Shown here: in pieces, positions 61,164 to 64,000 of the stretch
Layout: every line of letters starts with the position of its first letter
Numbering within the stretch: position 1 is the first letter of the stretch
Program-made: the position numbers and the translations under genes
The notes under the pieces: generated by a model
The model's database searches: none
Told to the model about the DNA's origin: nothing
Seen by the model: the letters and a program-made list of their open reading frames with translations, nothing else
Assembly (NCBI RefSeq): GCF_000306235.2
Contig: NZ_AKWZ02000010.1
Span: forward strand, 1,054,001-1,118,000
Source: Leptospira fainei serovar Hurstbridge str. BUT 6
GTDB lineage: Bacteria; Spirochaetota; Leptospiria; Leptospirales; Leptospiraceae
DNA length: 64,000 nucleotides
Direction of reading: 5' to 3'

Positions 61164-62657
61164 ATGAACCAGTCCTCCAATTTTTCAAACTCAGGTGATC
61201 CCACAAGATTAGAGCGCTTCGAATTTAATGAAGACGTTATTCGTCGCTTTAAAGAAGAAAAAACGATTCCGGTCGATTTTTACAATAAGAACGGACAAAT
61301 TCTTATTCACAGAAAGAATAATGCTTCCGAGGCGGATATCAATCGCCTTCAGAAATTCGAGGCCCAAGGGATTTATTTTCTCATATCTGAGAGAGATAAA
61401 GTAACCATAAAATTCGACCTTCCCGATTCCGTTCATGGTCGAAAAGTATCATTCATAAAATTAGTTAATCCTGAACTTACGGTAAAAATGGCTATGGACG
61501 CGTCGTCTTTACTGAAAGAGCTTCGAGACTATCCGTTGAACGGTAATCACGTAAAAAAAGTTACAAAAGCGATCAACGAAATTCTCGAAGATTTTGCGTC
61601 AAGCTCCGATATGGAAATGGGATTATTAAACGTAATCGAAGTTATGAAAGGCGCGGGAGTTGAGACTGATTCGGAAATTCTCACAAAGCGTACGGTCATT
61701 TCCATGGCGATGAAGCTGAGAGGATTAAAGGCCCTTTCAAACAAAGATTCGGAAATTTCAAAGAATCAACAAATCAACCTGATGATGGCATCATACATGG
61801 TTGATATCGGTAAATCTAGGATGAAGTTACCGATCCATAAAGATCTAAGTCAGGAAGAATTCGAATACGTGAAGAACCATCCGATCATTAGCTACCTGAT
61901 GATCGCGAATTTAAGTACGATTCAGCCGCAGGTTAAGTCGGCCGTGCTAAATAGCCATAGGCCGTATAAAGGGGAGGGTTTGAATAATAATTATCCTCAG
62001 ACTGCCTTTTTGCTTCAAAAACTTCTGGGGTACTATGAAAAATACAAGGATGATCCGACTAGAACGATATTGGTGGACGACCTACAAAGACAGATTCAGC
62101 ATTTGCAATCGAATACCTATAGCGACGATGATCCGTCAATAATATCTATCTCCGGCGAATTCGCTTCTTTAAGTTCGAAGCAGGATTGGAGAGAAGCGTA
62201 CGACTCGATCACATCGATGAAGATCATTCTGAATAATAGTTTCTTTTCTTATAATGAGAAAGTAGTGAAGGATTTTTTCGATTTTATGGCATTAAGTTTG
62301 TGCGAAAATCGAAGCGTTCTAAATCCAGGCGATTACGTTATCGTAGTTTCTTCGGATTCCCAGCGCAAAATCCATTTCGAGACCTGCGTTATCAAAGAAA
62401 TTAATCGAAATCAAACTCGTCCTCTTTTGGAACGAATCGGATCGATTCGACCGATCCTAACCAACAAAGGAAAAATTCGCATAGCGGGATATGATCGGAA
62501 ATCGTTTAGTCCTGATCGACGGAAAGCGATTTTTAATCTAGGAAACGCAGTGGATCCAAGGCGCGTGGTTTATATGATAGCTCCGGAATTAGATCCTCCA
62601 TTATTTGATCTTATCGATAGGAACTACAGGCAAACCGCTCCGAAATCTGTCGCTTAA
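61164..62657 (+). CDS. Degenerate HD-GYP-like protein, paralogue 2
   Basis: This is a 497-aa protein sharing the full domain order and long identical blocks with the previous gene ([46 protein letters not shown]). Core motifs are again degenerate: [18 protein letters not shown] and [17 protein letters not shown], with Ser replacing one His retained in paralogue 1. The ATG at 61164 has GGAAG upstream and is chosen over a TTG at 61095. It ends 76 bases before aroC. The pair looks like a tandem duplication that has diverged. Confidence 0.85.
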   Translation: MNQSSNFSNSGDPTRLERFEFNEDVIRRFKEEKTIPVDFYNKNGQILIHRKNNASEADINRLQKFEAQGIYFLISERDKVTIKFDLPDSVHGRKVSFIKLVNPELTVKMAMDASSLLKELRDYPLNGNHVKKVTKAINEILEDFASSSDMEMGLLNVIEVMKGAGVETDSEILTKRTVISMAMKLRGLKALSNKDSEISKNQQINLMMASYMVDIGKSRMKLPIHKDLSQEEFEYVKNHPIISYLMIANLSTIQPQVKSAVLNSHRPYKGEGLNNNYPQTAFLLQKLLGYYEKYKDDPTRTILVDDLQRQIQHLQSNTYSDDDPSIISISGEFASLSSKQDWREAYDSITSMKIILNNSFFSYNEKVVKDFFDFMALSLCENRSVLNPGDYVIVVSSDSQRKIHFETCVIKEINRNQTRPLLERIGSIRPILTNKGKIRIAGYDRKSFSPDRRKAIFNLGNAVDPRRVVYMIAPELDPPLFDLIDRNYRQTAPKSVA

Positions 62658-62733
62658 GGCCAACCTCTTTTATCCCCGTAACGTAGGAAACGGACTTTCT
62701 TCCACTGCGGGGTTCTTGTTTTCTGGTACTTGT

Positions 62734-63879
62734 ATGCCTTCAAGCTGGGGTAAAGTATTTCGCATTAGCACATTCGGGGAATCGCACGGTGAGTCTGTCG
62801 GAGTCGTCATTGAAGGAGTTCCTGCCGGGATTCCAATTCGATTGGAGGAAATCCAAAAAGACCTGAATCGTCGGCGACCGGGTCAAAGCAATTTAACAAC
62901 GCCTAGAGATGAATCGGATACCGTTCGCGTAGTGTCCGGAGTTTTCGAAGGAAAGACGATCGGAAGTCCGATCGCATTAATCGTTAATAACCAAAATACA
63001 ATTTCCAAGGATTACGAAAATCTACGGGATACGTTTCGACCTTCCCATGCGGATTATACGTATCAGGCTAAATACGGTTTTCGTGCACACGTAGGCGGAG
63101 GCCGTTCTTCCGTTCGGGAAACTATCGCTCGAGTTGCGGCCGGGGCAATAGCTAGATTGATACTGGAAGACGATCTCGGCATCAAGACAGTCGCTTGGGT
63201 GGACACAATCGGAATCATCGAGTCTCAGCTTGCGGAAGACCAATATCCTAAAACGAGAGAGATCGTCGACGGTAACGAGGTTCGATGCCCTGATATTGCT
63301 GCAGCCGAAAAAATGAGATCTCTGATTCTGAAAATGAAAGAAGAAGGAGATAGCGTGGGCGGAATTATCCGCTGCGCATCCTATAATTTACCTCCAGGGT
63401 TAGGCGATCCTGTTTACGATAAATTGGATGGGGATATTGCTAAGGCTATTTTGTCCATTCCGGCTTGTAAAGGTTTTGAAGTCGGTTCCGGTTTTTCCGG
63501 AACTCAACTAACTGGGAGCAAGCATAACGACGAATTTTACGTCGAGGAAAGTACTGGACGAGTTCGCACTCGTACAAATAACTCGGGCGGATTGCAGGGC
63601 GGTATTTCCAATGGGGAAACTTTGGTGATTCGCGCAGCGTTTAAGCCGACTTCTACGATCTTTAAAAAGCAAAATACCGTGAACCTTGCCGGAAAGGAGA
63701 CGGTCTTAGAGGCAAAAGGGAGACATGATCCCTGCGTTCTGCCTAGGGCCGTTCCCATCGTCGAAGCGGCAGTAAATTTGGTTCTAGTAGATGCCTATCT
63801 GTACCAAAGGGCAATGAATCCGCAATGGTTCAAAAAATGGGCAAAAATTCCTTCCTACTATAACGAATTGAAATTCTAA
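62734..63879 (+). CDS. aroC: Chorismate synthase
   Basis: This FMN-dependent enzyme makes chorismate from EPSP, the last common step of aromatic synthesis. [44 protein letters not shown] and [15 protein letters not shown] are conserved. Near the C-terminus, [18 protein letters not shown] is conserved. It is 381 aa. The ATG at 62734 is chosen because the reading frame before it encodes no conserved sequence. An in-frame start at 62605 lies inside the previous gene. Confidence 0.96.
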   Translation: MPSSWGKVFRISTFGESHGESVGVVIEGVPAGIPIRLEEIQKDLNRRRPGQSNLTTPRDESDTVRVVSGVFEGKTIGSPIALIVNNQNTISKDYENLRDTFRPSHADYTYQAKYGFRAHVGGGRSSVRETIARVAAGAIARLILEDDLGIKTVAWVDTIGIIESQLAEDQYPKTREIVDGNEVRCPDIAAAEKMRSLILKMKEEGDSVGGIIRCASYNLPPGLGDPVYDKLDGDIAKAILSIPACKGFEVGSGFSGTQLTGSKHNDEFYVEESTGRVRTRTNNSGGLQGGISNGETLVIRAAFKPTSTIFKKQNTVNLAGKETVLEAKGRHDPCVLPRAVPIVEAAVNLVLVDAYLYQRAMNPQWFKKWAKIPSYYNELKF

Positions 63880-63982
63880 CTCAAGTGAAGTAATCATCCG
63901 GAAAGAAACGGGTTGCCAATCGAGAATAGTACGATTCCATTGAGACATTGTGCCTGGCAGGGCCGGAGAAACGGAGGTCCGA

Positions 63983-64000
63983 GTGGTCAAGATAAAGATA
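63983..64000 (+). CDS. Start of a further gene, truncated by the window end
   Basis: A GGAGG site five bases before a GTG, followed by Val-Lys-Ile-Lys-Ile, is cut off by the window end. It may be the first six codons of a gene. Product not identifiable. Confidence 0.45.

Overview
This window looks like a chromosomal segment of a Leptospira species. The supporting signs are a plastid-type ferredoxin-NADP reductase, LpxD, OmpA/PD40 and FecR/PEGA/TPR lipoproteins with spirochaete-like lipoboxes, SpoIIE- and GAF-rich signalling proteins, and unlinked his genes. The base composition is judged by eye to be in the low-to-mid 40s % GC. That fits the intermediate (P2-like) leptospires better than L. 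interrogans, but the species call is inference.

Layout. (1) 1-8.5 kb is the chromosome-segregation and tRNA-modification block: mnmG, a 1.2-kb gap, an exported protein, an M20 peptidase, rsmG, parA, parB and a thioesterase. The gap holds a decayed second copy of the 3' third of mnmG and two parS-like palindromes. The order gidA-gidB-parA-parB is typical of origin-proximal DNA, although no DnaA-box cluster was seen. (2) 8.5-12.5 kb holds a leftward YaaR/bactofilin/LytM-like envelope operon, then TatD and serS. (3) 12.5-14.2 kb is an AT-rich EcoRV-type restriction-modification pair inserted exactly at the serS stop codon and flanked by a 13-bp direct repeat. (4) 14.2-18 kb holds an OmpA/PD40 protein, a periplasmic solute-binding protein and an outer-membrane barrel. 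(5) 18-21 kb is the leftward tadA-dnaX-ybaB-recR operon. (6) 21-29 kb holds a VWA-STAS fusion, a PC4-like protein, FNR, lpxD, a small GTG-start gene, and a leftward cupin / acyl-CoA ligase / MFS set preceded by two TetR-type operators. (7) 29-31.4 kb holds tRNA-Leu(CAG) with a partial repeat and stem-loop array, then hisB-hisH-hisA. (8) 31.5-40.4 kb holds a VKOR-DsbA fusion, a zinc-ribbon membrane protein, a DUF885 protein, thiD, an alkyltransferase-like protein, a histidine kinase and rsgA. (9) 40.6-47 kb is a run of three lipoproteins (FecR, PEGA, TPR/propeller). (10) 47-58.5 kb holds trmB, an MBL-fold hydrolase, PilZ, an HELGH protein, the SpoIIE phosphatase-tilS-engB operon, a GAF-GAF NtrC-type activator, a SET protein and an ABC exporter. 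(11) 58.7-64 kb holds a double-ACT protein, two tandem degenerate HD-GYP-like proteins, aroC and the start of one further gene.

Most of the window is ordinary housekeeping DNA. The points most worth a second look are the mnmG relic with parS sites at its ends, the EcoRV-type cassette with its insertion scar, the paired operators before the cupin/acyl-CoA-ligase/efflux set, the att-like repeat of the tRNA-Leu 3' end, the catalytically degenerate LytM protein beside bactofilin, and the tandem HD-GYP-like pair lacking the metal ligands.
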